Source: Candidatus Saccharimonadota bacterium
GTDB lineage: Bacteria; Patescibacteriota; Saccharimonadia; Saccharimonadales; Saccharimonadaceae
Assembly: GCA_017531585.1 (NCBI GenBank)
Contig: JAFXKT010000001.1
Span: 392,241 to 456,240, forward strand
Direction: 5' to 3'
DNA length: 64,000 nucleotides
Each line of letters begins with the position of its first letter. The stretch's first letter is position 1. Below, one piece after another: positions 24,761 through 32,420 of this stretch. A program made the position numbers and the translations under genes. The notes under the pieces are model-generated. The model saw only the letters and a list, made by a program, of their open reading frames with translations, did no database searches and was not told where the DNA came from.

Positions 24761-25131
24761 AGCGTAAATCCTGAAATTGTTAGAATGATGCCTGCGACTA
24801 ACGCAAGTGGCAAGAATGGCCACAAGATGCAGAGAATTAGAAAGAATACGGCTGCAATAACTATACAAATAATGCCGGCAATAATTAGAAAGAATCTGGC
24901 AAAGAAGCCGACAAGACGAGAAACGAGCTTATCAAAGAAAACGTAGATTTTTGCATCTATAGTCCTGCCGCGTTCGTTTGCAGAGATTTGACGGAAGGGA
25001 TGAAAGAGAGTTTTGAGTAAATTTGGGATCGAGAAAGCGTCCAGAATATGCTGTAATTTTTCGGTCATTTGTTTTAGGAAGAAACCCCAGCCGCGTGTAT
25101 ACCACCACGAGAAAAAGTAGATTAATGCCAT
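24757..25131 (-). CDS. Small membrane protein coupled to the Clp ATPase
   Basis: A 124-residue protein of unknown family. An amphipathic Trp/Tyr-rich start (MALIYFFSWWYTRG), a middle soluble part with PNLLKTLFHPFRQIS, then two membrane helices in the last 45 residues. An ATG six codons upstream is open, but its third and fourth codons are TAT AAT, the likely -10 box; the ATG at 25131 is six bases after it, so I take that as the leaderless start. Its stop overlaps the ATPase start, implying they work together. Confidence 0.72.
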   Translation of the reverse strand: MALIYFFSWWYTRGWGFFLKQMTEKLQHILDAFSIPNLLKTLFHPFRQISANERGRTIDAKIYVFFDKLVSRLVGFFARFFLIIAGIICIVIAAVFFLILCILWPFLPLALVAGIILTISGFTL

Positions 25132-25202
25132 AAGAATATTATATATCACTTTCTCGATAGTTTATTTACACACGAGAAACTATGCTATAATTTAGCAAGG
25201 AT

Positions 25203-25278
25203 GCCGTTGTAGCTCAGTTGGCAGAGCAGCTCATTCGTAACGAGCAGGTCGCTGGTTCGACCCCAGTCAACGGCTCCA
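25203..25278 (+). tRNA. tRNA-Thr (CGU anticodon)
   Basis: The acceptor GCCGTTG pairs with CAACGGC, discriminator T, CCA encoded. Anticodon arm GCTCA/CGAGC (one A-C mismatch next to the loop) with loop TTCGTAA gives CGT. T-loop TTCGACC. Confidence 0.92.
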
Positions 25279-25287
25279 TTTATTGCA

Positions 25288-25313
25288 AAAGACGCTCATT
25301 TGGGCGGTTTTTT
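25288..25313 (+). terminator. tRNA-Thr terminator
   Basis: CGCTC-attt-GGGCG followed by GTTTTTT. Confidence 0.75.
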
Positions 25314-25353
25314 GTGCCTAATTTAAGTTTTTTGGCTTATGCTAAAATAGATA

Positions 25354-25860
25354 ATGAACATAATGAAGACCGTCAGGATTATATTTAGGATATTGTCGAT
25401 AACCTGCTATGTAGGTATTGCTTTGTATGGTCTTCTATACATACCGCTGCTATTTGGTTTTAAGTCGCTGACCATCGAGACTGGTTCGATGGCGCCAGAA
25501 TTAAACTATGGTGATTTGATTTACTACCAGGCAATCCCAAGGGAAGACATAAAGGTTGGAACTATCGTTTGTTTTAACAAGGGTGAAGAAGTTGTTTGTC
25601 GTCGCGTAGCTGAAATTTCTGAAGAGGGCGATTACTATACGAAGGCAGATACGAGCGAAGCTGTCGATGAAGGGCATCTTGATTATTATCAGATCGAAGG
25701 CAAGGTTGCTCCGAACAAGGTTCCGATTGCTGGTTGTGTCGTGAAGTTTATTAATAATAACGCTTGGATTGTTGTTATTGTTGCGATGATTATTGTGGTT
25801 CAGATACTACTTAATCTGAAAAAGTCTGATGCAAAGGAAGAAAATGAAAAGAAAAAGTAA
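25354..25860 (+). CDS. SipW/archaeal-type signal peptidase I with altered dyad residue
   Basis: Membrane protease that removes signal peptides, of the S26B (SipW, ER-like) kind. It has an N-terminal helix (about 8-35), catalytic Ser45 in ETGSMAP, the VGTIVCF strand, and a C-terminal helix at 128-150. In this family the general base is a His in a THR[VI] motif; here the aligned sequence is CRRV, with Arg83 at the His position, which may alter or abolish activity. DTSEAVDEG matches the family's Asp motif. First gene of a surface module that includes a pilin and a sortase, which fits SipW's role in processing surface proteins. Confidence 0.78.
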   Translation: MNIMKTVRIIFRILSITCYVGIALYGLLYIPLLFGFKSLTIETGSMAPELNYGDLIYYQAIPREDIKVGTIVCFNKGEEVVCRRVAEISEEGDYYTKADTSEAVDEGHLDYYQIEGKVAPNKVPIAGCVVKFINNNAWIVVIVAMIIVVQILLNLKKSDAKEENEKKK

Positions 25861-26194
25861 CAGGAAAGAGCTTTGCGTGGCGATTATCTTCGTCATTTTG
25901 GGTCTCTTGGTAATTGCAGCGGGAGCGATGTTGCTTTACTATGCTTACCAACAAATTGTTGGTATTAGCGATATTGATGTAAATTCCTTGTTCCGTTCGC
26001 CGGCAAACTATCTTACAGAAAAGAAAGCTGCGGCAAAAGAAGGTTTGCATTTGCTAGTTCCGGGACTAATTACGGTTTTGATTGGCGAATCCGTGGTTGC
26101 AATCTCTTGTGCTCGCTGCATTACGATAGAGTCTGAAGGCGAAAAAGTTTTGGCACTTGAAAAGAGAATTGAAAAACTCGAAAAGAAAAAATAA
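25844..26194 (+). CDS. Small two-helix membrane protein
   Basis: A 116-residue protein overlapping the end of the signal peptidase gene. A basic head, a membrane helix (about 9-33), a short outside loop with SLFRSPANYL, a second helix (about 65-85) and a charged coiled-coil tail (ALEKRIEKLEKKK). No family recognised. The ATG at 25844 follows AAAGGAAG; another ATG five codons upstream is possible. Tight coupling suggests it assists the peptidase or the pilin. Confidence 0.65.
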   Translation: MKRKSNRKELCVAIIFVILGLLVIAAGAMLLYYAYQQIVGISDIDVNSLFRSPANYLTEKKAAAKEGLHLLVPGLITVLIGESVVAISCARCITIESEGEKVLALEKRIEKLEKKK

Positions 26195-26197
26195 AGC

Positions 26198-26226
26198 TTG
26201 ACATTGCACGAGATAAGTGTTAGCAT
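26198..26226 (+). promoter_or_regulatory. Promoter of the small peptide gene
   Basis: TTGACA at 26198-26203 and TAGCAT at 26221-26226 are spaced 17 bp. Predicted start is near 26233. Confidence 0.7.
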
Positions 26227-26270
26227 TAAGGTGTATCAAGTCAAAAATAAAAACAAAAAAGGAACTAAGA

Positions 26271-26366
26271 GTGGGTTCGTATATTTTGTTAGCTACTGGC
26301 TTGGTGCTAAGTGTGGCGTCTGGAGTTGTAGCGCTTGCTTTGCACAGAGCAGAAGCGAAAAAATAA
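26271..26366 (+). CDS. Predicted 31-residue single-helix membrane peptide
   Basis: A GTG start, with AAGGAAC seven bases before it, opens a 31-codon ORF: a single hydrophobic helix (SYILLATGLVLSVASGVVAL) and a basic tail HRAEAKK. It has its own -35/-10 promoter and is followed at once by a GC hairpin with T run, so this is a complete transcription unit. Such peptides often bind larger membrane complexes or act as toxins; nothing here tells which. It lies inside the surface module. Confidence 0.55.
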   Translation: MGSYILLATGLVLSVASGVVALALHRAEAKK

Positions 26367-26372
26367 ACATTG

Positions 26373-26406
26373 CAAGTCCCCGTGAGAGCGGGGATTTTGC
26401 TTGTGC
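26373..26406 (+). terminator. Terminator of the small peptide gene
   Basis: GCAAGTCCCC pairs with GGGGATTTTGC around gtgagagc. Confidence 0.75.
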
Positions 26407-26444
26407 TGTAGAATTTTTGTAGTTATGGTAAAATATTTAAAGAA

Positions 26445-26810
26445 ATGAAAGAGCTAGCATCTGATTTTAAAACGATTTTTAAGAAAGATCGTGGCTTGCT
26501 GTTATGGATGATTGTTCAATTTGGTTTGAGCTTGGCTTTGTTTTTGATTCCAATTATGAGACTTAATGCCGCTCAGCCAAAGGTTTGGGCTAGGTATTCT
26601 GATATCGATAATGGCTATTCTCAGGGTGCATGGTGGTATCTAACTTCTTTCTCAGTACTCGCAGTAACGCTTGGTATTGGACATATTTTGCTCAGTGCAA
26701 GATTGTTTGCTAAGCGCGGCAAGGATGTTGCAAGGCTATTCTTGGCGATTACGATGATTATTACGATTATTGCGCTATATTTTGTAAATAGCTTGCTCGG
26801 AGAAGGATAG
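26445..26810 (+). CDS. Three-helix membrane protein
   Basis: A 121-residue integral membrane protein with helices at about 17-37, 64-86 and 95-115 and a short outside loop rich in aromatic residues (WARYSDIDNGYSQGAWWY). Family not recognised. TAAAAT ends ten bases before the ATG, so any leader is very short. It lies six bases before the glycosyltransferase gene and is probably co-transcribed with it, so it may be an accessory subunit. Confidence 0.7.
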   Translation: MKELASDFKTIFKKDRGLLLWMIVQFGLSLALFLIPIMRLNAAQPKVWARYSDIDNGYSQGAWWYLTSFSVLAVTLGIGHILLSARLFAKRGKDVARLFLAITMIITIIALYFVNSLLGEG

Positions 26811-26816
26811 AAAAAG

Positions 26817-28442
26817 ATGGCTAAGTCAGTTGAGATCCCTCAGGGGAAGCGAACTTTAAAATATCGCTTTTTTGAAATTTTGCCATTTGTTTTGAGCGTT
26901 TTGATGATAGTTTTGCTACCTGTTTTTTCTGCTATTTCTCCAGTTCTGGGTTCAGTCTATCTTCTTCTTATCGTAATCATGAATCTTGTAAAAGCGGTTG
27001 GTATTTCTTATCGTATGATTCAGGGTCAGAAACTTGTAAAGCAATCTGTCAAAGTAGATTGGATTCGGCGTATTAAGGAACTTGGGGACCCAGAAAATAG
27101 CTTGAAAGCTCTTAAGAAATGGAATGTGAAGGAATATGGTTTTTCTGATCATCTTCATAATCTTAATGCAATTGCGAAGAACCCAGAAAACTATCCAAAA
27201 TATGAGGATATTTGGCACGCTGTTATCGTGACGCTTTATAACGAAAGTATCGATGTTCTTGGGCCAACTCTTGAGAGTGTCTTGGCAACTACTGCCGATA
27301 AGAAGCGCATGATTCTTTTGATTGCTTACGAAGAAAGAGGCGGAGAAGCAGCGCTTGCCACTGCAAAGGCTCTAGAGAAGAAATATAAGAACAAATTTGG
27401 CCATTTTGAGCTTGTAATGCATCCTAAAGATATTAAGGGTGAGGTAGTTGGTAAGGGTGGAAATATTACTAATGCTGGTCGTAGGCTAAAAGATATTGTG
27501 GCAGAGATGAAGCTCGAGCCAAAGAATGTTATCGTGACGACGCTTGATAGCGATAACCGTCCGGATCCTTGCTATTTCGACCAGGTTACTTATGAGTTTA
27601 TTGTTCATGAAGATAGGCAGAATCTTTCTTATCAGCCAGTTTCTTTGTTTACGAATAATATTTGGGATGCGCCTGCAATTACGCGCGTAGTTGCAACGAC
27701 AAACTCGTTCTGGAACCTTATCTGTACGATGAGGCCACATCTTCTTAGGAACTTTGCTTCACATTCTCAGCCACTAGAGGCTTTGATAGGCATGGATTTC
27801 TGGAGTACAAGGACGATTGTAGAAGATGGCCATCAGTATTGGCGTAGCTTATTCTATTTTGAAGGGAAGTATGAAGTCTTGCCGATTCGTGCGCCAATCC
27901 GTCAGGATGCCGTGCTTAGCGATACCTTGTTTAAGACTTTGAAGGCGCAGTGGGTTCAGCTTCGCCGCTGGGATTATGGTGCAAGTGATGTTGCCTATGT
28001 CGGCGATTATCTATTCTCGAAGAAACGCAAGATATCCTTTATTTCGCTATTTCCAAAGTTCTATCGTCTACTAGAAGGTCATGTTACGCTTGCTGCGGTG
28101 GCACCAATCATTATGTTTGGTGGTTTTGTGCCGCTTCTATTCCATCTAGAGTCTAGAGATTTGTTGTCTCGTCATCTTCCGATTGTTGTAAGCTACATTC
28201 AGACAGTTGCGGCGATTGGTATCTTGATTTCGATTATCTTGTCTCTAAAGATGCTCCCGCCAAAGCCAAAGAATTGTAAGAACAAGCCAAAGATTATTAT
28301 GGTGATTCAGTGGATTCTTTCGCCAATTATCTCAGTCGTCTATTCTTCATTCTGCGCTTTCTATTCTCAGACGCGTTTGGCGTTTGGTCTATATATGGAA
28401 AAGTTTGACGTTACGGATAAGTCTGTAAAGAAGCATGACTAA
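26817..28442 (+). CDS. Processive family 2 membrane glycosyltransferase
   Basis: A 541-residue enzyme that probably polymerises and exports a polysaccharide at the cell surface. Two N-terminal membrane helices, a cytoplasmic GT-A domain with VTLYNES near 140, TTLDSDNRPD (DxD) near 242, the IVEDGHQYW acceptor-site ED near 338, and QLRRW near 384, which is the Q-x-x-R-W product-binding motif of cellulose/hyaluronan synthase-like enzymes; then about four C-terminal helices. The sugar is unknown. It is followed by a strong terminator, then the pilin gene. Confidence 0.85.
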   Translation: MAKSVEIPQGKRTLKYRFFEILPFVLSVLMIVLLPVFSAISPVLGSVYLLLIVIMNLVKAVGISYRMIQGQKLVKQSVKVDWIRRIKELGDPENSLKALKKWNVKEYGFSDHLHNLNAIAKNPENYPKYEDIWHAVIVTLYNESIDVLGPTLESVLATTADKKRMILLIAYEERGGEAALATAKALEKKYKNKFGHFELVMHPKDIKGEVVGKGGNITNAGRRLKDIVAEMKLEPKNVIVTTLDSDNRPDPCYFDQVTYEFIVHEDRQNLSYQPVSLFTNNIWDAPAITRVVATTNSFWNLICTMRPHLLRNFASHSQPLEALIGMDFWSTRTIVEDGHQYWRSLFYFEGKYEVLPIRAPIRQDAVLSDTLFKTLKAQWVQLRRWDYGASDVAYVGDYLFSKKRKISFISLFPKFYRLLEGHVTLAAVAPIIMFGGFVPLLFHLESRDLLSRHLPIVVSYIQTVAAIGILISIILSLKMLPPKPKNCKNKPKIIMVIQWILSPIISVVYSSFCAFYSQTRLAFGLYMEKFDVTDKSVKKHD

Positions 28443-28479
28443 TTTGTAAATGAATTAGGATGTTGTAGGGAATACAACA

Positions 28480-28525
28480 ATTTTATATAAGTATCGTTGC
28501 AGAAATGTGGCGATACTTATTTTTT
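28480..28525 (+). terminator. Glycosyltransferase operon terminator
   Basis: AAGTATCG pairs with CGATACTT around ttgcagaaatgtgg, followed by ATTTTTT. Confidence 0.88.
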
Positions 28526-28539
28526 AATATTTTTGTTCA

Positions 28540-28750
28540 AGCTATGGAATAATATTATTCTTCGGTTTTGTCAAAAACATTACGCTTTCGCTTTTTTATT
28601 TTTCGGCGGCGTATTAGTATGTCGCCATGCGATTAAGTTCGACGCCGAGAAAAGTGATATGGGTCAGTTAATCGCCAAAATGGGTTAACGATAAATGGAG
28701 GTAATGCCGATGTGAGAGCAGTAGTTTTTGATCGTCTATAAAAAATAATG
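28540..28750 (+). promoter_or_regulatory. Structured 5' leader of the pilin gene
   Basis: TTGTTC and TATTCT (17 bp apart, about 28537-28565) may form the promoter. The following 180 bases fold into TTTCGGCG...CGCCGAGAAA enclosing GGCG/CGCC and CGA/TCG hairpins, then GTTAA/TTAAC. The block GTTTTGTCAAAAACATT (28565-28581) plus GCTTTCGCTTT also occurs upstream of rpsF. No riboswitch class I know fits. Confidence 0.45.
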
Positions 28751-28758
28751 GAGGTATG

Positions 28759-29910
28759 ATGAAGAAGATTTCGAAGGTGGTAGCTGCTCTTGGTTTGGCA
28801 GTAATGGGGCTTGGTATTTTTGGCAATTTGTCTGCCAGTGCGGACTCTGGTTTACCTGCAAAACTAACGGATAATCCGGATAGCCCGGTTACGATTGCGG
28901 TGAAACATAAGGTAAAGAACGGTTTGGGCTACGTGAACAATAGTTTTACTCTGAACGTTACGGAGCTTAATGAGGGCAGAGAACCGTCTGGCGGCGGTAT
29001 GCCAACGTCGGTAACGCTAAATTTCAATAATGTCGATGTAGATGAGAATAACGAGGCGGTTGCGACGGGCGAGCTTAACTTTAGATACAAGACTTTTCCG
29101 AACGCTGGCACTTATAAGTTTGAGGTTTCTGAAGTAGCTTCTAGTAACGCAGATACATATCCAGTAGATACAAATAAGTTTATCGTGTTTGTTGATGTGG
29201 CTAGCGAGGTTGACGAGAATGGTTATCCGACTGGAGAATATAAGGCTACGCTTTCGACTTCGGCCAAGAACGAAACGACGGGCGAGAAGGGCGAGATCGA
29301 GTTTGTTTCAGAGCCAAAGCTTACTTATTCTCAGCTAGATTTCCGTGTACGCGGTGCTAAGGCTCGTCGTGATGTTTACTTCCCGTACACGGTTCGTGTA
29401 GAGACTGATGACGAGAAGCTGAATGGTGTAAAGGTGGATATTTCCGGCCTAGACGCTACCTATACAACAATGTCTAGGGATTCTAGATCTCAGATGACTT
29501 ATGTTGAGCTAAATACTGGTGCTACTACGATTTGGCTAAAGGATGGCCAAAGTGCAAAGATCGGTTTCGATGGCGTGAATAATCGGTTACCTATTGGAGC
29601 TAGGGTACTTCTAACTTCCGTAAAGGATGGCGTAACAGACAACTATGATGCTTATCTTGATGGAAATATAGATAATGATCAGCTAGTTCTAACGAAAACT
29701 TTGGCGGCTGTTCCTGGTCTAAATGCAAGCCAAGAAATCTTGGAGGCTTTTGGTCAGACGAACGTTACTAAGGCTGAACGCGCATTAACTGATGCTGCCG
29801 TTTCAACTGGCGTTGCAATGTATATTGTTCCGTTTGTTGTAATCGTGATGGCTTCTGGTGCAGCATATGTGGCCTACAAGAAATCCAAGGGCAAAGAGTC
29901 CGAAAGATAG
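28759..29910 (+). CDS. Surface pilin-like protein with FctA/Spy0128-type domain
   Basis: A 383-residue secreted protein: signal peptide (1-25, ending LSASA), a beta-rich domain in which the late strands GTYKFEVSEV and NKFIVFVDV match the FctA/Spy0128 pilin domain that forms Lys-Asn isopeptide bonds, a second beta domain, and a C-terminal membrane helix with basic tail KKSKGKESER. Just before that helix, where LPXTG would be, stands AVSTG; an alternative is FGQTN, like the NPQTN of class B sortases, about 24 residues earlier. GGAGG precedes two adjacent ATGs; 28759 has the better spacing. A sortase gene follows. Confidence 0.78.
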   Translation: MKKISKVVAALGLAVMGLGIFGNLSASADSGLPAKLTDNPDSPVTIAVKHKVKNGLGYVNNSFTLNVTELNEGREPSGGGMPTSVTLNFNNVDVDENNEAVATGELNFRYKTFPNAGTYKFEVSEVASSNADTYPVDTNKFIVFVDVASEVDENGYPTGEYKATLSTSAKNETTGEKGEIEFVSEPKLTYSQLDFRVRGAKARRDVYFPYTVRVETDDEKLNGVKVDISGLDATYTTMSRDSRSQMTYVELNTGATTIWLKDGQSAKIGFDGVNNRLPIGARVLLTSVKDGVTDNYDAYLDGNIDNDQLVLTKTLAAVPGLNASQEILEAFGQTNVTKAERALTDAAVSTGVAMYIVPFVVIVMASGAAYVAYKKSKGKESER

Positions 29911-29918
29911 ATAGAAAA

Positions 29919-29955
29919 GGAGTCGCCCTAATCTCTCAATAGGGCGACTTTAAGG
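29919..29955 (+). terminator. Pilin gene terminator or attenuator
   Basis: AGTCGCCCTA pairs with TAGGGCGACT, but only a short T run (TTTAAG) follows. It ends two bases before the sortase ATG, so it may limit read-through. Confidence 0.65.
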
Positions 29956-29957
29956 AA

Positions 29958-30701
29958 ATGAAGATTCGAAGACATTCTAGACTCAATAAGATGTTGAGTT
30001 GTATAGACAGGCTATTTACTGAAGCTTTAAAACTTCTGTTCTTGCCAATTCTTTTGATTGCGGTATATGGGATCTATGATGCTTTTTCGATAGAGATGGA
30101 AGCGATAAGAGCTAAAGAAGTGGCAAAAGAATACTTTACGGACTCTGGCAACGCAGTAGATTTTGAGAAGCTAAAAGAAAAGAATCCTGAAATTGTGGCA
30201 TGGCTTAAAATTCCCGATACAAATATTAATTATCCGATAATGCAGAGCAGAGATAATAAATTTTATTTGACGCATGACTTTGAAAAGAATTTTGCGACCG
30301 TTGGCGGGGTATTCTTGGATTACAGGAATGATGCTGGCTTTCAGGATGAATATGCGGTTATTTACGGGCACAGAATGAGTAAAGGCAGGATGTTTTCGGA
30401 TGTGGGGGAATATGCGAACAAGGAATATTTTGCGAATCATAGCGTGGGGATGCTATATACGCCAAGTGGTAATTATGAGCTTCGCTTTATAGCTTTTGCT
30501 TCGGTATATGGGGATACAGGGGAGATATATAATATCGGTGCTTTCAGGAAGGAAGAGGCGGTGAGGAAGATTATGGAGAATGCGAAAGTAAAAACGGATT
30601 TTGATCCAGCTAATCTTGGTGATGTTGTGCTTCTTTCGACCTGTAGCACCGAGGAGTTAATGCTTAGGGATGTGTTGTTGGCGGAGAAGATAAAGCTATA
30701 A
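29958..30701 (+). CDS. Class B sortase
   Basis: Membrane transpeptidase that links surface proteins to the envelope or to each other. The 247-residue chain has a membrane helix at about 24-42, a helical linker, and the sortase barrel: VAWLKIPDTNINYPIMQ, GGVFLDYRN, catalytic His138 in YGHRM, Cys229 in LSTCS and Arg238 in LMLRDVL. The pattern matches sortase B. It directly follows its probable substrate, the pilin gene, whose sorting motif is not canonical. No Shine-Dalgarno is clear; translation may depend on the pilin mRNA. Confidence 0.9.
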   Translation: MKIRRHSRLNKMLSCIDRLFTEALKLLFLPILLIAVYGIYDAFSIEMEAIRAKEVAKEYFTDSGNAVDFEKLKEKNPEIVAWLKIPDTNINYPIMQSRDNKFYLTHDFEKNFATVGGVFLDYRNDAGFQDEYAVIYGHRMSKGRMFSDVGEYANKEYFANHSVGMLYTPSGNYELRFIAFASVYGDTGEIYNIGAFRKEEAVRKIMENAKVKTDFDPANLGDVVLLSTCSTEELMLRDVLLAEKIKL

Positions 30702-30729
30702 AAAATAGACCTAAATGGTCTCTTTTCTA
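30701..30729 (-). terminator. Bidirectional terminator between sortase and tRNA-Ala
   Basis: AGACC-atttA-GGTCT on the minus strand is followed by ATTTTTT; on the plus strand the stem is followed by CTTTTCT. Confidence 0.75.
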
Positions 30730-30735
30730 TAGCAA

Positions 30736-30811
30736 TGGTGGAGTGTAGGAGAGTCGAACTCCTGACCTACTGATTGCGAACCAGTCGCTCTACCAACTGA
30801 GCTAACACCCC
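30736..30811 (-). tRNA. tRNA-Ala (CGC anticodon)
   Basis: On the minus strand the acceptor GGGGTGT pairs with ACACTCC, discriminator A, CCA encoded. Anticodon stem ACTGG/TCAGT with loop TTCGCAA gives CGC. A TATAAT box lies about 12 bases upstream of the tRNA. Confidence 0.93.
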
Positions 30812-30885
30812 AGGTCTTAATAGATTATATCACGAAAGATTTGGTCGGCCATGAATTAGAAGTTCTGAATAAGAGGTGCTTATAC

Positions 30886-30913
30886 TTGAATTATTTTAAT
30901 TATCTGGTATAAT
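30886..30913 (+). promoter_or_regulatory. Promoter of the HAD-like gene
   Basis: TTGAAT and TATAAT are 16 bp apart; AAAGGGAGGTG follows about 15 bases later. Confidence 0.65.
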
Positions 30914-30941
30914 TTGAAGCTTAAAGGGAGGTGCACTTTAA

Positions 30942-31574
30942 ATGATTACAAACTTGTTTTTCGATTTCTTTGAAATCATAGCCAATGGAATGTATGGCCT
31001 TGGTGCAATGGGCCGAATTGTCGAAACGAGGCTCGGTATTCCACTTGATGAATACTGTCAAAAGGATACCGGTGAAAGCTGGGAACTTTGGAAGAAACTG
31101 AACCGTGGTGAGCTTGATGAGAAAGCCTACTGGGAAATTATCATTAAGACTCACAATTGGAAAGCTAAGCCCGAAGATTTTATCCAGTGCGCTAGAGATT
31201 CGCTCAAAGTTCCAATTCCTGGAACTCGCGAAATTCTGGAGCAGCTTTATGATTGTGGCTACAGAATGTATCTTGTATCTGACGTTTGGGAAGATATGCG
31301 AAAGGATATGTTCAGAGTATATCCGTGGATTGATGACATTTTTACCAAGTGTTACTTCTCCTACGAGATGCATAGCCTGAAATCCGACGAAGGTCACTTC
31401 GAGAGAATCTGTAAAGATTGCGGAGCCATTCCAAGCGAAAGTCTGTTTGTTGATGATTACGATGTAAATGTGTCTCGTGCTAAGAGTATTGGGATGCAGG
31501 GCATTGTTTTTAAAAACGCAGACCAGCTGAGGCATGACATTATTGATTGTGTCATTTGCGATTACGCCGACTAA
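30942..31574 (+). CDS. HAD-superfamily phosphatase-like protein
   Basis: A 210-residue protein of the HAD subfamily IA type. Motif I is FFDFFEII (the nucleophile Asp near 8 is present but the second Asp is replaced by Phe), motif II LVSD near 108, motif III Lys in SLKSDEGHF near 148, motif IV LFVDDYDVNV near 168. A helical cap lies between motif I and II. Loss of the second motif I Asp is seen in some related phosphatases but could also lower activity. It has its own promoter, a strong GGGAGG site and its own terminator; substrate unknown. Confidence 0.78.
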   Translation: MITNLFFDFFEIIANGMYGLGAMGRIVETRLGIPLDEYCQKDTGESWELWKKLNRGELDEKAYWEIIIKTHNWKAKPEDFIQCARDSLKVPIPGTREILEQLYDCGYRMYLVSDVWEDMRKDMFRVYPWIDDIFTKCYFSYEMHSLKSDEGHFERICKDCGAIPSESLFVDDYDVNVSRAKSIGMQGIVFKNADQLRHDIIDCVICDYAD

Positions 31575-31619
31575 TGATTATGAGCGTGCCAAGCCATTAT
31601 TGAGAGGGGATGGCGGAGG

Positions 31620-31692
31620 CGCGAGCATCGAAAACCAGTTTTATCCTAGAAAAGGCGGTCCGAAAGGGCCGCCTCGATGCGTTTTTGGGGTA
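31620..31692 (+). terminator. HAD gene terminator
   Basis: An inner stem AGGCGGtCC-gaaa-GGGCCGCCT is extended by GCATCGA/CGATGC and followed by GTTTTTGG. Confidence 0.8.
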
Positions 31693-31714
31693 TTGAGTTT
31701 GTTATTATATAGAT

Positions 31715-32413
31715 ATGGAAAGACCAGTAACAACTCTATTTATGCTCGAGTCCCTAGATGGGAAAATTAACAGTGGCAATAGCGATGCACTTGATGTGGA
31801 TCGTGACTGGAAAGTCATTCCAGGCTTAAAGGAAGGCTTGCAGCAGTATTATGATCTTGAATCCGAAACTGATACATTTTCTTTGAATACTGGTCGTGTG
31901 ATGGCGAAAATTGGCGTTAACGAACGTGAAGAAGAGCCAGAAAAAATGGATGCGGTTACATTTGTGATTATCGATAATGCGCCTCATCTAAACGAGCGTG
32001 GCGTTGGTTATCTTTGTCGCTGGACGGGAAGACTTATTCTCGTAACGACAAATAAAGAACATCCTGCATATAAGATGCGCGAGAGTCATTCAAATTTGGA
32101 TATTTTTGAATACGAAGACTTGGATTTAGCTCAGGTTTTAGCAGATGTTCATGATAAATATGGAGCAGAACGCTTAACGATTCAATCTGGCGGTAATATG
32201 AATGGTCAGTTCCTTCGTGACGATTTGATTGATTATGTAAATATTGTAGTTGCGCCAGTTTTGGTAGGTGGTAGAGATACCTCGACTTTGATTGACGGCG
32301 AAGCGATTTCTTCGCCTGAGGAGCTAGATAAGATTCGTCCAATGAAGCTGATTGAATGCAAGGCCTTGAACGATTCCTATGTTCAGTTAAGATACGAAGT
32401 AATGCATAGATAG
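31715..32413 (+). CDS. RibD C-terminal-like (DHFR-fold) reductase
   Basis: A 232-residue protein with the fold of the riboflavin-biosynthesis reductase RibD-C and dihydrofolate reductase: TLFMLESLDGKIN at the start, LNTGRVMAKIG near 57, the NADPH-binding TIQSGGNMNGQFLRDDLIDYV near 158, and VAPVLVGGRDTSTLI. No riboflavin genes are nearby, so the real substrate is open. TATTAT is six bases before the ATG, implying a leaderless mRNA. Seven bases separate it from the GH30 gene. Confidence 0.82.
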   Translation: MERPVTTLFMLESLDGKINSGNSDALDVDRDWKVIPGLKEGLQQYYDLESETDTFSLNTGRVMAKIGVNEREEEPEKMDAVTFVIIDNAPHLNERGVGYLCRWTGRLILVTTNKEHPAYKMRESHSNLDIFEYEDLDLAQVLADVHDKYGAERLTIQSGGNMNGQFLRDDLIDYVNIVVAPVLVGGRDTSTLIDGEAISSPEELDKIRPMKLIECKALNDSYVQLRYEVMHR

Positions 32414-32420
32414 GTTCAAG

